DNA from: Cucumis sativus
Lineage: Eukaryota; Streptophyta; Magnoliopsida; Cucurbitales; Cucurbitaceae
DNA length: 64,000 bases
Assembly (NCBI RefSeq): GCF_000004075.3
Contig: NC_026658.2
Span: 24,292,075-24,356,074 of the forward strand
Direction of reading: 5' to 3'
Shown here: piece after piece, positions 11,462 to 27,600 of the stretch
How positions within the stretch are numbered: position 1 is the first letter of the stretch
Layout: each line of letters begins with the position of its first letter
Notes under the pieces: generated by a model
Database searches by the model: none
What the model saw: the letters and a program-made list of their open reading frames with translations, nothing else
What the model was told of the DNA's origin: nothing
Translations under genes and position numbers: made by a program

Positions 11462-13272
11462 TATTTCAACACAACCTTACTACTACTTACTAGTGTGAAT
11501 GTGCTCTATTTATTCGCATTTGTTGTTATTTATTATTGTTCTATAACCACTATGAAACAAATGAATGATATAATTACGTTTTGATCATTCAAGACAGCCT
11601 TGATGAAACAGATGTAAGTGTTTGATGAAGAAAAGTTGAAAGGTAAGTGTTGAAGAAGAGAAGTTGAAAGGGGAAAAAGGCCTTCCCAAATATCATCTCA
11701 TTTACTAGAAAAATGTTTGATTTTTCTTTTTCATATATATCAGTTCATTTTGATGTGGGTACATTTATTTTTTTATTTACTAAAATTGAGAAATGTTTGA
11801 AATCTAAGTATAGTTATTCCAACGAAATTAATATCTTTTGATTGCTCACATTTGTCTTCTAGTAATAAACATGCTCTGTATTCCTAAGTTAAGATGGATT
11901 CAACCAGCAAGATCATATTTGATTTCAATTATTCTTTGTTTTTATTACAAGTACATTATGGGACATCTATGGAAATAAAAGTGATGTCTCAGTGGCTATG
12001 TTTATCCTCTAGAGAATGAGAAAACTAGAGATTGAGAACACATTGAAAATTTAGATTAAGGTTTCTCAAAGTATTACAATAAAATGAGGCCATTAAATGC
12101 TACACCAAGGAAATCCATCGAACATTTTACATAATAGAAGTAAACACAATTAAATAACGTAAAACTATTAAATTTCAATACTAAATAATATTCAGCTAAG
12201 GCCACATTTAGAAGTCACAATGAATATATGTGTAATCTAAACGAGATTCTATAAGTAATTAACTGCAACACTACTTTTTACATTAACGCTAATGGATTAC
12301 TTAACTAGATAATGATGATGATTACTAGAGGAGGTCATTAGATGATGGATTACTAGAAGTTGTCAACTCACAAGAACAAATAGTCCATTTAGCCAAAACT
12401 ATGTTTAGTGAATAGTTATTCAAATATGTTTATACCATTTTTCTTTTCTATATATAATTTTAAGAGACACTCTAGAAGGGTACTTCAAACATTTCAAAAG
12501 AGTGCTTGCAACAGATAGGGGGAAAAGCACAAAAAAAGGCAACAATTCATGTATATGATAATTTAGTTAACTGATTTATAATGTCGATAATCAACGTTGA
12601 AGAGTCACAATAAATTATCACAAGGTCATAGATTCAAACCATGGTGGTCACCTATTTAGAAATAAACTTTCTACGTCTTTGCTTGACATCCAAATGTCGT
12701 AGAAGTATGTTGTGTGCATGTAAGTTGGTCTACACTAACTAACATATTATATATATTGTATATATACACACATATCTCTCATTGTGCAAGTGGTTATCAC
12801 CTTAATCTTATCCCCTCAACCTACAAGCATGCATAAACAAACCAGCAGGAGAATCTAAAACTAGGCATGAATTGTAAGCACAGAGTAATGGCATTGACTT
12901 GAAAAAAGGGTGAGAATGAAAGTGCTAACAGCTCTAAACATAGCAACTCAGACAAAATAAATGCAACACAAAAAAGAGAAAACGAACAACAGAACACTTA
13001 AAAGAGCAATTTGCATGCCTTGTGAAAGGTTTGGAGCCATATTGCACAAAGAGAAAAATGATTTGAACATTAAATAAGGAGAAATAGTTCCCAACATGTT
13101 ATGATATCCTACAAGAGAATTGGACTAATACTTTTGACACTGGAATTATTGATTTGGAGACAATTGAAAGCAGCTTCTTTTAACTTTTATTGTCTAAATA
13201 CCCATCCATATATCTTCCAACATTGACAATGTGTGGTAGCTTCAGGAACAGCAGTTTCCCTCTTCTGTCCGC
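11462..13272. other. Intergenic between CYPRO4-like and SCP2 genes
   Basis: AT-rich, no coding frame supported. It contains a SINE-like copy at 12596-12740 and the SCP2 3'UTR at the right end. Confidence 0.5.
12596..12740 (+). repeat. SINE-like repeat, 3' part
   Basis: It shares an ordered series of short blocks with the copy at 63178-63376. Both have an AAGGTCA(T/C)(A/G)(G/A) B-box-like start, a TCCATG/ACCATG plus GACC/GGTC-ACCT block, a TTTCTACG block, and a TGACATCCAAATGT-like block. The 5' portion is missing or degenerate. Confidence 0.45.
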
Positions 13273-14617
13273 TCATAACTTCGCAGGCTTCGGGAAAATG
13301 TCGGGAGTGAATTTCTGTGCCGCACTGATACTCCCCTTGATTTGAAGAGCACCCCTGCGGAGTTAACACATTTCTATAAAGCTAGGACTAATATGGTAGG
13401 ACTTGGGTTAAAAACGTATTCAATAAGAATTTCTGAACGAAACACCACTCGAGTATTTCAGGAGTTTAGTATGAATTTAAGGATGGTGGGAAGCAGTTCA
13501 AGCCGACTGAAAAGCACTTGAAAATTGTCGTAGTATTCAAAAAATGAATTTCGAACTGTGAAGTGCTTTTGAAGGAAGCATCTAACTAGTGTTTCTACCA
13601 AAATGTGTCACACTTGATTCACGCAACTCTTGGTCACAAACTAAACATTATGACAAATTTGAAAAGCAATTCTAACAGATAACAAACATCCTTGACTTCA
13701 AATTCATGGTTAAATTCACTCAAAATAAGCAATTTGAAGAATAGGCAGAAACATAACCCAAAATAACGATGATAAAAATGACCTAAAATACCTCAAGAAA
13801 GCCATCTGAGGATTCATCTTCCCCAAAGCAATTTTAATGAAATCTTCGTCCTTGAAGGATAAGGTGGCGTCTGGTTTTCCTCCTTCGTATGGACCTGAGC
13901 TCAAAACAGACATAATGCTGTTTTCAATTTATCAGCCGAAACATATAAATATGCAATCCCATTTCTAAAAGATTAAATTTGTCTGCTACTTAGAAGATGA
14001 CAAATGCAATTGCAAATTGATAGCTATAATGCCACAACAGATTCTAAAAGTTTTTTTTATTATTATGTTTAGATTAAGAAAAGCCTCGTAATGACAGCAA
14101 AATTCATCAGAAAATATTAGGAGATGAATTCATCGAAAAATATTAGGAGATAAATCCATCGGAAAATATTAGGAGATAAATCCACCTTCCACCATAATCT
14201 ATTTCTTCCTTGGAATGATCACTAACGAGATTGAAAGGAGACAGAGTAAAAGCATACAGAAATCGGTCAAATGACGTCTCACACAAGAAAAATCTCCAAA
14301 TCCAAGAAATAGAAATTAGAAACCCTAACCTTTGATAACCTCCCCTTTCTTGAGATCAATAGTATAAACCACCACATCAGTTCCGATTTTCTGCCAACAA
14401 TTCAATTCGAATTCAAAACTTCAAAACACCAGCAAAATTAGAAGAAAAAAAAGTAGAGGAGAGAAAGAGAGAGATAATAGACCTTGGGAGAAATATTAAG
14501 CTGATAAACATAGCCGACTTTCTTAGCGATCTCTTTTCCGGCATCGGTAGAGAGATGCTGCTTCATCTGATCCAATAGAGCATCGGATTTGAGGGAAGAA
14601 TTAGAGGAATTCGCCAT
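13273..14617 (-). CDS. SCP2: Sterol carrier protein 2, peroxisomal
   Basis: Four exons, 14617-14483, 14390-14330, 13894-13792 and 13354-13273, encode 126 aa, close to the usual plant length of about 123. All junctions are GT-AG and the phases close. The single SCP2 lipid-binding domain covers nearly the whole protein. Family hallmarks are the N-terminal LKSDAL..MK.HLSTDAGKE, the central YEGGKPDATLSFKDEDF and GKMNPQMAF, and the C-terminal SAAQKFTPDIFPKP. The protein ends in AKL, a plausible variant of the SKL peroxisomal targeting signal. SCP2 binds fatty acyl-CoA and sterols and supports peroxisomal lipid metabolism. Intron 2 carries a three-copy 26-bp minisatellite. Confidence 0.95.
14101..14178. 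repeat. 26-bp minisatellite, three copies, in SCP2 intron 2
   Basis: Three head-to-tail 26-bp units start at 14101, 14127 and 14153, with an 8-bp fourth start. Each contains AAAATATTAGGAGAT. Units differ at a few positions. Confidence 0.85.
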
Positions 14618-15379
14618 TGGCAACGACGTGGAGAGCAGAAAATGAAGAGAGAGAGGTGAAGGAAAATGGAACGTGGATGATGGGATTTTAACATTGTGAA
14701 AGAGAAATTGAGAAGAGGAGTAAATTGAATAATGAGTTGATGGGTCTGACGAACAAACAGCCCCCAAAGCAGCTGCTATGAACACGCATCCCAACGCTGA
14801 TAAGCACTTTTGTCATTTATGGGCCTACTCCAACCTTAACGAACTACAAAACTTTCATACTTAATGCTTTTGATTTTTTCATCATTATTTTATTTTAGCT
14901 TTCTTCCTTTATCCTCATAGTTTATTGGTATTTTTGGATGGAAAAATAGACACATTATCATCCCTATTCCCTAATTCCATATTTTATAGTTAACTTTGAT
15001 CACAATTTATTGCAAACAAATTGAGATAGACACCCAATTGGCGTATATATAAGTTGAAGTCATGAGGATAGTTTGAGATCGACAGTTTAAATCTTTAGAT
15101 CTATGTCAATTAAAAGTACGCAAGACTGCCAATTAATGATGGTAGCATAAACATGGATTAAAAACATAAAGCACAAGTTTGGTATAATTAGTTGAAAGTT
15201 TTGATTATTTATGAAATTAAAATTTTAGACTAATATAAACTGTTTGAGTACAGATGGAGAAGGGGAGAGGAGAAAATGGATTCTTGAAACGACAGCCCAA
15301 GTCTTGGGCTTGGGCTGGGATTTGGATTGGATGGCAATCGGCCCACTTAGTGCGGGCTCATATTCCCGTCTACAGTTTT
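14618..15379. other. Spacer between SCP2 promoter and CYP707A 3' end
   Basis: It includes the SCP2 5' leader (CT-rich on the coding strand), a TGGGCC element near 14819-14824, and the 3'UTR of the CYP707A gene with GGGC-rich text at 15290-15370. No further gene is seen. Confidence 0.5.
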
Positions 15380-17628
<2,249 letters not shown>

Positions 17629-17719
17629 TTAATCTTTCTCTATATGAAATTGATTAAATGGTTTTTTTTCTTTTAAATATTTGGTTTGTAATAATAGTGA
17701 TTGTGCCAAAGCAGGGGGG

Positions 17720-17726
17720 TTTTATA
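17720..17726 (-). promoter_or_regulatory. TATA box of CYP707A gene
   Basis: TATAAAA on the minus strand lies about 92 bp upstream of the ATG, in a C-rich context unlike the surrounding AT-rich DNA. The position fits a plant core promoter with a leader of about 60 nt. Confidence 0.6.
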
Positions 17727-20700
17727 CTGAGGCAGAGGAGGGAAAAAAAAAAAGTGGAGATGTCATTTTTGAAGATACAGAGACCCAAAGTCTGTTACAA
17801 ATGGCAAGTTTTTAAGTATCCAATAGAATGAGGACAAATATGTAAAATAATATATCTATATTATGTGTATCTTAAAATGCATGTGTTTCCAATCTTTTCA
17901 CCATACACAAATATAATTAAAAATTGCTTTTTCTTAAATTTTAATTTTGTGTGACAGAAAAAATAGAAAATACATACAAAGTTTTTTTTTCTTTATATCA
18001 TACATATATATATATATAAAGAAAAGATGATACCAAAGACAAGACCGTGGGGTTCATTAAACCAAACTTTTTTATGATCAGTTACATTGTGTCTCACCTA
18101 GGTATGATCCACACATTAATTTTGGATTGAAACTACTATGTATTATGTTATGTAGCCTTTGGTCATGTGTGTGTGTATATATATATATATATTTCTTTTA
18201 TAATTCTATATATATTTCAAAATCAATATACATGAAAAAGGGAAAATTGGATAATTGATAAACACAATAAATAACTTTCCTTAGTTGTGTATATTGTGAA
18301 CACTCATCACTTAGTGGTCACTTTCAGTTTCAACTCCATTCAATTTTACTGACCATGTCCACGTGTGTCATTTCCCCCTAAATTAGTCGAGCGTTATTTT
18401 TTTCTTTTTAAAACAAAATTTCTTGCCCTGGAATTTTGTGGGTGGTTTTCTTTTTACCAAAAGAAATAACAGTCATCTGAGTAAGAGTTTCTCACGAAAA
18501 AACTAACAAAACTCATCAATATTGTAGGATAGATGAGTTATTATTTTCGTTGTCAATTGAGTTTGAGATGATATTTTATTTAAATCTTATTATTGTTGTG
18601 TGATGAAAATAGAATGCACAAAAATGTAACGATTCTTAGTACGTCATTTCTATAGATAAATTTTTATTATTCTCTTTTATTACAAATGTGATCTAAACTG
18701 GAAGGCGTGTGTAATGATAAAAATAACTCATGTACTATCTTTAGCATTAGTGTTTATGTTGTTTCGTAGTTCGTACATACTTTTAATTTCACTAGATTTG
18801 AAGTCATTTATTCATCGTTAATTAACTAACAAATATATGACGTAAGTCAAATCAATTATAATAATTTTAAATCTCACTTTCATTGATTGAACATGAAATT
18901 AGTTGGCAAACAAATTCTTTCTTTTTAAAGGACTTTCTTTTTTATCCTTTTCTTTTATTCGTCTCCATGAAGTACTTCACACGACGTTCGCTTGTCGTCC
19001 CTTCTCATGTCTCTCTTTCTCTGGTATCTTCTCTTTTTTCTTCCATCTCTACCTTCAGTTGCTAACATGTGTTGTCGCCATATCTTTCTCGTGGCATTGA
19101 AGTTGAACTAACTATGCAACATTCATAAAGCTTGTCCTTATCGGAATGAAACTAAAAGCACAAATTTACACACGTTTTTGCTCAAAGTAAAAATCAATCA
19201 TATTATTTTGTAGGAATATAAAAGTTATTATTGTTAAATTACCTTTTGACCCAAAAGTTTAAACTAGCCATGAAAATAACATTATCCTATCATCTAAGAG
19301 ATATACATGCTAGGTTTCAACCTGAATGCATTTTTGGTAATGGATCATGATATTACTAAAAAAGAGAAAGTATAAGGGTAGAGATTGCCAGATTGGATTC
19401 TGATATACAAGAACTAAAACAAATACACAGAGAGGAAGATGAGGAAAGAGTCCAAACAAAAGATAAGGATGGAGCTTTGGTAGGAGAGGGTGTTTGTAAC
19501 TGAAGTGATTTAATTTAAATAAATGGAAGAAGGCAAAGAAAGTTGTTAATAAATTAAGGGAATGAATAAGGGAAAAGAAACAGAGAATAAGGATGTCAGG
19601 ACCATTAATAAACAGTTCATTACGTTCCCTTTTTTTCATGCATGTCATGTGTTTCAACCTGTAAACCCTACTATGTTTCATACGTACTAATCTTACGTGG
19701 GGCTTTCTCATTTGTCCTATTTAATGGTACTAACAATAATCTGTTTAATACCCTAAACCCTAACCCTTTGTGTAATAGGGGTTGTATTTGGGGGCTTATG
19801 CGAGCAACAAATTACTTTAGAAGACGGTTATCCATGTGTGTGGATTATATGATAACAATGGGATTCGATCTCCAAACTAAATCACAGTATATATGAGAGA
19901 AATAGCTTATATATTTTATAAGAAGTGTGAGTCCTCTATTTGTTTTTCGGTGTCAGAATTCCAACGTCTGAACAAAGGCTTGGTATGTTTGATTAAATAG
20001 ATGGAAGAGAAATTATAAAAAAGTATATATATTGACTGTGGGTACATTACATTAATAATTTCATTTTAGAAACAAATTTGAAAAAAAAAAAAGAGAGAGT
20101 TACAAATACTGTTTAGAAAGTCGATTGGGAATGTTCTCTCTTGGAAAGATGTGGACTGAGATCGACTTCAAGAGAGACATTCATTTATACCAAATGGTAA
20201 TGTGGGGTTGCTAAATAGAATAATGCATATGATATATGGTACCATTATATTTAATATTAGACTATATACAAACATATATATATCACTGGTACACTTCTAC
20301 AAATTTCTATTAATTATAGATTTTTATCTCCTATATATATTTATTATTGACAGAATTGTATTAGATTTTATCATTTGCTAGAAGACTTTCTATACGTGTC
20401 TATCTTATTTTCAATTATAACTATGTATGGGTCAAAATAGCTCATAGAAAAACCTTTCCAAATAAATTAAATCAAACAAATTTTATAAATAAAGAAAGAA
20501 ATGATAAAGAATAGAACATTTGATCAAATGTTTACCCTTTATATAAATCAAATATAATAAATTTTGGCTTTTAATAGTTTTGTTATAAATAGTTAATCAA
20601 TTTTTACTATTTTTGAAAAAAAAAAACCATTTTAAATATCAAATTATCAATAAAATAAATATTGTAAAGGAGTATTTTCAAGTATAATAAAATGAAACTA

Positions 20701-22084
20701 AAACACTTACCAAATATAACCAAGTTGAGTGTAGCCGTTACATACAAAATATATAGTGATGTATTGATAGATAATAATAAAAGTTTATCAATATCTTTTA
20801 TCACAATAATTATTTTTATTGTAATAATTAAGAAGGAAAAAGAAAATTGAGTTAATCCCGGGAAAATTTGTCTATACACAACTCTCTAGACTCTCTATCT
20901 ATGTATGGAATCCAATTTATTTTGAAAAATGAAAATGTTTGATGTATATATTTTGAAAACATGTTTTCCATTCTTTCATTATTTCTCAAATTTAATTAAA
21001 TGGGAAAACTACCCTTCCCTTCCCTCCTCTCTCAAACACAGAGAATCTTCGTCCTCTTCGTCCAATCTGATGGGAAAAAATAGTTTCTTATACACCATGA
21101 AAGAATATTAACTTTGAAACTATATAGAATGTTTCTTCGGAAACAAATGAAAATGAAAAAGAAAAAAGAAAAAAAGCATATTGTAGTAAATGACGTGCTG
21201 TCAAGTGATATGGAGGTGGCTTGGGTTTATCCTACTTGAAGAGTAATTTTGAACTAAAGGGCAACAGAAAACGAAATCAAAACTGAGGTTGAGTTATGAT
21301 GGACTAAGGGAGGGGAGGTCTATTCATTTGTTGGACGATAGTTGAGTCCTTGGCACAACCTTCCCTTAGACTCCAAATCTTGCTTAGCCACATTCTTAAT
21401 TAATCTCAAGAATCTACTCAATTAGGTTATCAAATAATTGAATTTGATTTACCTAAATCAAATGTGTGGGTTAACTTTAATCGCAATCGCAAATTCTTTA
21501 TCTTTCTTAATCTTACGTTAAAAGAAAACAAATTTATTATTAGTATCAAATAAAAGGATTGTATTAGCTTTAAATATATATATATATATATAATTTAATT
21601 TTTATTTTGTATTATCCTCTTAATAATTATCATGGAATAAGATTTTTATAAAGAAAGAAAGCATATTCGTGGAAAAAGATTTAATAACTGCTAAGAAAAT
21701 TTAGAGTAATATAACGTATTAGAGTTATTAAATTACTAATGTAGAGTTGCAAATTTGTACCAATAATGTGGCCTCAACTGTCGGTGCAACTTTGGTGTGC
21801 ATGCACTATTCAAATTATTTAACAAGTATTTTTCATTCATGAAAGAGGTCATTTTTTCTTAGCATATGTTGAAAAAATTAAATAACGTATTTTTTTTTAC
21901 GTTGGAATGCATCCGAGGTTAGTTGAGCTAATCTTTTTATAAAAATAAAAATAAATTTTGTTAGAATGTGTGAGACATGTTTTTAAATTTTAAATATTTG
22001 TTTAGAATTTTCTGGTATGTGTCAAACAAGATTTGAAGTCTCTATATTCTTTAAAAGTAGGAAAATTGCAATTGATAAACTATT

Positions 22085-22330
22085 TCAACAATAATAGTTA
22101 AGGATATAGCAAAATTTAAAAAAAAAATGTAAATATAGCAAAACTATCATTAAACTTGTATCGTTGATAGACTTTGATAGACTTTGTATGGTCTATCATT
22201 GATAGACCAATATTTGCAATATGGTATATTAGTGATACACTTATATCATTGATAAAATATTGTTATATACTTAATTATTTTAAATCTAATTGCTAAATTT
22301 GGTACTATATCTTAAACTATGATTTAATAA
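22085..22330. repeat. Dispersed repeat with GATAGAC/GTCTATC motifs
   Basis: It has repeated TTGATAGACTT units (22162-22183), an inverted GGTCTATCATTGATAGACC (22189-22207), and a tail AATCTAATTGCTAAATTT shared with the 7.4-kb repeat. Similar text recurs at 46.3 kb. It resembles an abundant cucurbit interspersed repeat from memory; class unknown. Confidence 0.4.
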
Positions 22331-23118
22331 TTTAATTTTTTTATCTCAAGATAATAATTTAAAGAAAAGATTTACTTTGAAGATTATGAGTCTCCTCGTT
22401 GCATGGGATTTGACAAAATCTTAGTTGCTTATTTATAGCCTGCACTTTGGCATCTTTGGGTGTGCGCATTGGGTCAAAATATTGTTCTGCTGATTTGAAA
22501 TTAATTTTTGTTAAGTTTCCAATATGAAGAAAAGTCTTTCACCTTCAAGAAGAAGATCATTCTGATTAAGGGGAGATCTCTATTAATACAAAAATATTAT
22601 TGATTGATTTAGGGTTTAGTGAGATAGAATCACTTATAATAATGTTTAGTAAGATAGAATCACTGTAATAATAAAATTGAGCTGTAAATTAAGTATACAT
22701 AACCATAAGGATGTAATTACGGTTCATTTTTAAAGTAATAAAAAATTTCATATCTCGAATTAAGGAACTTAGACGTAGATGTTATGTTATTAAACTGGGT
22801 TAACAATGTATGTGTGTATCTTTGGTTATTAAATGAAGTATATCTCAAAGATCATTTGTTGATGCATTCATTCATTTATCAAGTTTTATAATTTTATTAT
22901 ATAATAATAATAAATTAAAATAAACTATAAATAAACAAATTTAAATGTTAGTTTTCTCTAACTTTTGAATTTCAATGTGATTAGTGTGTTAAATCCTTGA
23001 AACCTGCCTAGCAAATCACAAGAATAAGAATGATTTTTTAAAAAAGGAGTATATATATTTAAAATTAATTTTGAACTTTACAATTTGTATTTATTAAATT
23101 ACTTTTAAAAAACAACCC

Positions 23119-23124
<6 letters not shown>

Positions 23125-23170
<46 letters not shown>

Positions 23171-23182
23171 ATATATATATAA
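23125..23182. repeat. (AT)n microsatellite
   Basis: An almost pure AT dinucleotide tract of 58 bp with one interruption near 23159. Confidence 0.95.
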
Positions 23183-23299
23183 TGTTAAGATTGAAGTTCT
23201 GAATTTAGAAAGGAATTGAGAAGTGAGGGTGAAAGTTTTTATTTAATGTTGGATATTTTTATGGATGAGATATTGCGTGGTGGGAATTGGAGTCCAGCT

Positions 23300-23540
23300 C
23301 ACGTGTGGGGGAGGGTGCCCTCGAATTCTTAAGGTTTTCGACCACGACGTCGTTTTAGGAAGTGAATTCTTTCTTTTTTCTTTTTTCCTATAACTTCTTT
23401 TTAGTGTTTTTTATCTTTGAGATTTGAAGTTTCATAATTTGTTGTTGTTGTGTTGTGTGGGGCCGATAATGTAGACGTGTACGGTAAAGTCATTTTTAGG
23501 GCTCCACGTGGTATTCTCCTAAGGACGTGGGCCCCATCTA
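23300..23540. promoter_or_regulatory. G-box island 1 in gene-poor region
   Basis: It contains CACGTG at 23300-23305 and 23505-23510, further ACGT cores (GACGTC near 23347, GACGTGGGCCCC at 23524-23535) and a GGGCCC site. Base composition is clearly richer in G+C than the flanks, and a CT-rich leader-like stretch follows (23560-23680). It looks like a promoter but no gene could be attached to it. Confidence 0.35.
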
Positions 23541-24984
23541 TGCGGCCACCTTTTTAACTCCCCTCACTTTCCTTTCCTTGCGATGCCTTCCACCATCACC
23601 TCCCTCTCTGCCACCTCGACTTTTCTTTTGACTTCTTAAACATCCCTCTGTGGTCCATTCCCCCCTTTTTCTTTCTACATTTGAAAATAAATTACTTTAC
23701 ATTTTAATTTTACTTGCACTCCATCTCCCTTCATTTCACAACAAAAACAAAATTTGTTTATGTTTGTATAATGGATTAACTATTAATTCATCCCTCTCTA
23801 ATACAATCTAAAATTCATGTTTTTTAATTAGTGTTTTGAACTTGATTTATGATATTAAACTTATTCCATTTTAACGGTTTTCAAACCCTCGACTCCATCC
23901 TATTTGAATACATTTTAACTCCTAAACAAAGTATGAGGGTAGTACACTTGTAAAAAAACATGGATAGGGTGATAATAGAATCTCACCTACACGTGCAATT
24001 GGAACTATAAAGTTGAGCAAACATGGTTTTAATTTTAATCCTACTTATTATTTATGTTAATTTTGGAGGTTAGGAATCATCTTATACATTTTGTTGAATT
24101 TGTTACGTATAATTTAAGTTTTTTTTTTATTACTTTTTTATTTTTGTATTTAAAGAAATAGAAAAAAGAAAAAGAAAAAGCAAACCAGCGTTGGGGTTTT
24201 CTTTTTTCTTTACAAAAATAATTATTTGATTTATGTCCCACTACTAAAATTATTCCAAAAGTATTAACGTAACCACTTTCTTTTTAAGTTTCATCAGAAA
24301 ACATGATTTTCTTTGTTGGTAGACAAAGGTATGCTTTTCAAAACTTATACATAATAAAGTTATTAAATTTACGAGAGAGAAAAAACTTATTACTGAAAAT
24401 TAAATAACCCTAAATAATAATAATAATAATGGAGAAGATAGGGAGAAGACAAAATGAAACATGAAAGTCTTCTGCCTTTGTTTCAGTGAACAAATCTCTG
24501 TAGGATGCTGGGGGTTGTTGCGCGTGCAATATTACTTCCAATTTCCAAGTAATCTTCATAATGTTCATTGAATATAATCACAACCAAACCATTCTAGCCA
24601 TTCTTTTTTAATTCAATATATTTAAATTCAACAACCAAATCCATCTATATGATTAAAAAGTTAAAATAGGATGAATATGGTTTCGAGTAATAAATTGAGA
24701 CACACAATCAAATGCGAAACATCATTTCATGTCTCGTATCCATTTCAACGACAGACAGTACTGGATGTCGATATCACTTCAAACTTAAAACGGGAGAAGA
24801 AGGATCCAAGAGAGTACAAATGCACGTGTTTGTCCCCATTGGAGATGAAGTTATATATATATAAAATATAATGTTGGAGTGGTAAAGGTTATTAGGGATG
24901 GGGATCTAAATTGATATCGTAGAGAGAAGAGGTGAAGATTTGAGAAATGATGAAGGTTGGATATGGTTTTGTACTGAGGTTAAT

Positions 24985-25047
24985 ATGGCCCAGAATGGAC
25001 ACGTGTCAGAAAAGTAAGGAGGGTGGAGGAGAGGTAGGTGGCACGTG
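24985..25047. promoter_or_regulatory. G-box island 2 in gene-poor region
   Basis: TGGCCCA near 24986, the palindrome GACACGTGTC (CACGTG at 25000-25005) and GGCACGTGG (25042-25047) lie within 63 bp. The following 150 bp is also relatively GC-rich. No coding frame is associated. Confidence 0.35.
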
Positions 25048-27424
25048 GTGGATTCTTATTGGGGGGTTTGGATTTATTGAAATAAGAGAAAGAATCTAAA
25101 ATTGGATCTTCTTTGGGGTTATCTGTCGAGCTGTCCAAAGGCTACAATGTCTAAAGACGTACCATCTCACTGACTCCACCAACAACTCCTCCATATTAAC
25201 TCCCCCTCTCTTTCAAACTTGTGTTCACCTCGTGATTTTAAATTTTCCAATTTACAATTCAATCTTCATATCAAAACTAAATCCAAACCTTTTTCATATA
25301 TATACATATATATATATATATATGGCAAAAAGAAATTTCATTGTATTGTACGTATCTATAAGAATGTTTGACTTGTTTAAAAAGCATAAAGTGTTTAATT
25401 ATTAATTTGAACTTTTACTTTAAATATATGACATTGATGTTTTGAATCTTTTGAGTCTAAGATTTGATAAATTTTTAAAAAAATGAGACACTTAACCGTT
25501 TGAATGATGATATACAAATTGAGTTGTGCTACTTTAAAGTTTAAAGTATTAGGTTGGTTTGACTATGAAAATAAGGTCTATGAGTTATGTTTAGGGTAGT
25601 ATAGTTGGAATATGAAGAGATATTGCTTGTAATTTGACTTGGTGAAATGGAGATTAATGAACCTAGTTTGAGTGAGATGGGTGAGAACTATGGTACCTAA
25701 ATAGAATAATGACTTGAGAGATTAATAGGACACGTGATGTAGAAATGTGCTCATATGTGTCAATTTAACCTAAAATATAAGACTTTATGTGGTTAGAAAT
25801 AATGTGGCCGATCACATGTTGTATGATTTTGAATCGACTCAATATGTCGTTGTAGAACTATAGTGTGGTATCACGTTTTAAGTTGTGACCTACAACCCCC
25901 TACACCAAGGCTATATGTTATTCCCAAAAAGTCACACATGTATGTTATCAATTATTGTATATATGCAAATTTGTTGAGCTTTTATCTTTCCGTTACAAAT
26001 CAGTTATTATACATAAATATCCTAAGTCCTCATGTATTTATTAAATGAGAAATAAAACTAAGCTCTTTTATGCAATGTAAAGTAACTAAGTGAAAGATTT
26101 CATGGGTATCATCAGCATCATAATGATGTGTTTATTTAATTATTTTCTCTTAAGTAAATTCTTTACCATGAGTTACAAGTTGTAACTCATTAAACTTGAT
26201 AGTCGACCTAATTTTAGGCTTTGTGGAATTTTTGACAAACACAACACATTTGTCCACATCTATTAGTATTTGTCGGTAAACTTTAATTGTACGAGTCTTT
26301 CTCTAATAACAATATTATTCCCTTTTTTTTAAAAAAAAAAAATCTTATTGCTTAAAAAAATCGTATCTCTTTTCTATATATAAAGTCAGAAGATTTTATT
26401 TTATAAAAATATGTTGAAAAAAGAATCAAGTCATAGATATATATTGATTTGAAGGTTGGTCTATTTTTTAAAAAGAATAAAAGGATTGAAAACATATGTT
26501 TTGACTTTTTTTTCTTTCTTTTATTATAAATTATTTTAAAAAAACACATGATTCACAATTAATATGATAATAATTTGTATAAGATCCCAATTTTTCTTAG
26601 AATTAATTTCCATAATTAACATCCATACAAACTTGTTAAAACCTTCTTTTTTTTTTCTTTAATTATCATCATCATTAAAAATGTAGTTGATAAATCCATA
26701 TTTATATAGGATAATTATTAAGAGGCCATTCATGCATTTACCTTAATTGAAATAAATACAATAAATAAATAAATCACAGATATAAACTATGGTAGTTTCT
26801 TTTTTCTTTTTTAGGTTGGATAATATTTTATATTCTTTAAACCATAACCATTCATTACATAGATTAGAAAGGCATATCATATCTTTTAAGGTTATATGTT
26901 ACCTAATATCTAAATTAGAATAAAAACAACTTTGATATATGAATTAGAAGGATAGAGTTGACATGATATATATTTGAAAACCTTGAATGGAATTAATGGT
27001 TTGTATTAAAATAGAATATATAGTTGGTTTTAATTTGTAGATATATTATTAGTAAAGTTATGTGTATTGATTTAAATTGATGGAAGGAAGAAGGTAAAGT
27101 GTAATAAAATATTTAATGTTTGAGAAAATAAAAAGGAGAGGAAGAGATGTGTGTGTGATTGTGAGGGTGGTGGGGAAAATGAATGGGAAGATGAATGGGG
27201 AACTTAACCCACAAATGCACCATTCAAAGTTCAAACATATATCATCACTCTTTTATATCCACAATGTTTTGTTTCACAAAATATCCCTATCTACTCTTCT
27301 TTGTACCCCTTCTCTTTTTATAAAAAAATAATAATAATAAACAGAAAGATTATAAACATGGCAAAGTATATCATAACATATCTTGGTTGACTCATAGTAC
27401 GTAAATTGTGATATGACTTTACGA

Positions 27425-27526
27425 CCATCACAGATTGGCTTAGTGATAAAAAGGTTAATACTTAACTAAAAGATCATGGATTTTTTTCACACCCACATGT
27501 TGCATAGAATAATTGAGGTATGCATA

Positions 27527-27566
<40 letters not shown>

Positions 27567-27600
27567 TCTACTTTGTGAGATTAGGTTAAAAAATTGGCCT
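27425..27600 (+). repeat. SINE-like repeat copy with long poly-T insert
   Basis: The first half matches the 5' part of the copy at 63178: GATTGGCTTAGTGATAAAAA against GTTGGTCTAGTGTCAAAAAG, then ACTTAACTAAAAGATCATGG against AACTAACTAAAAGGTCACGA. A 36-T run interrupts it before a TTTGTGAGATTAGGTT block. Highly diverged. Confidence 0.4.
27530..27565. repeat. Poly-T tract, 36 bp
   Basis: Uninterrupted run of 36 T. The length is likely unstable and sensitive to sequencing error. Confidence 0.95.

Noticed and set aside
19749-19767. Telomere-like CCCTAAACCCTAACCC
   Set aside because: Only about two and a half units; no extended interstitial telomere array or nearby gene using it as a telo-box.
20119-20181. 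Known conserved plant miRNA
   Set aside because: The arms match none of the conserved miRNA families I know, and the pairing is bulged.
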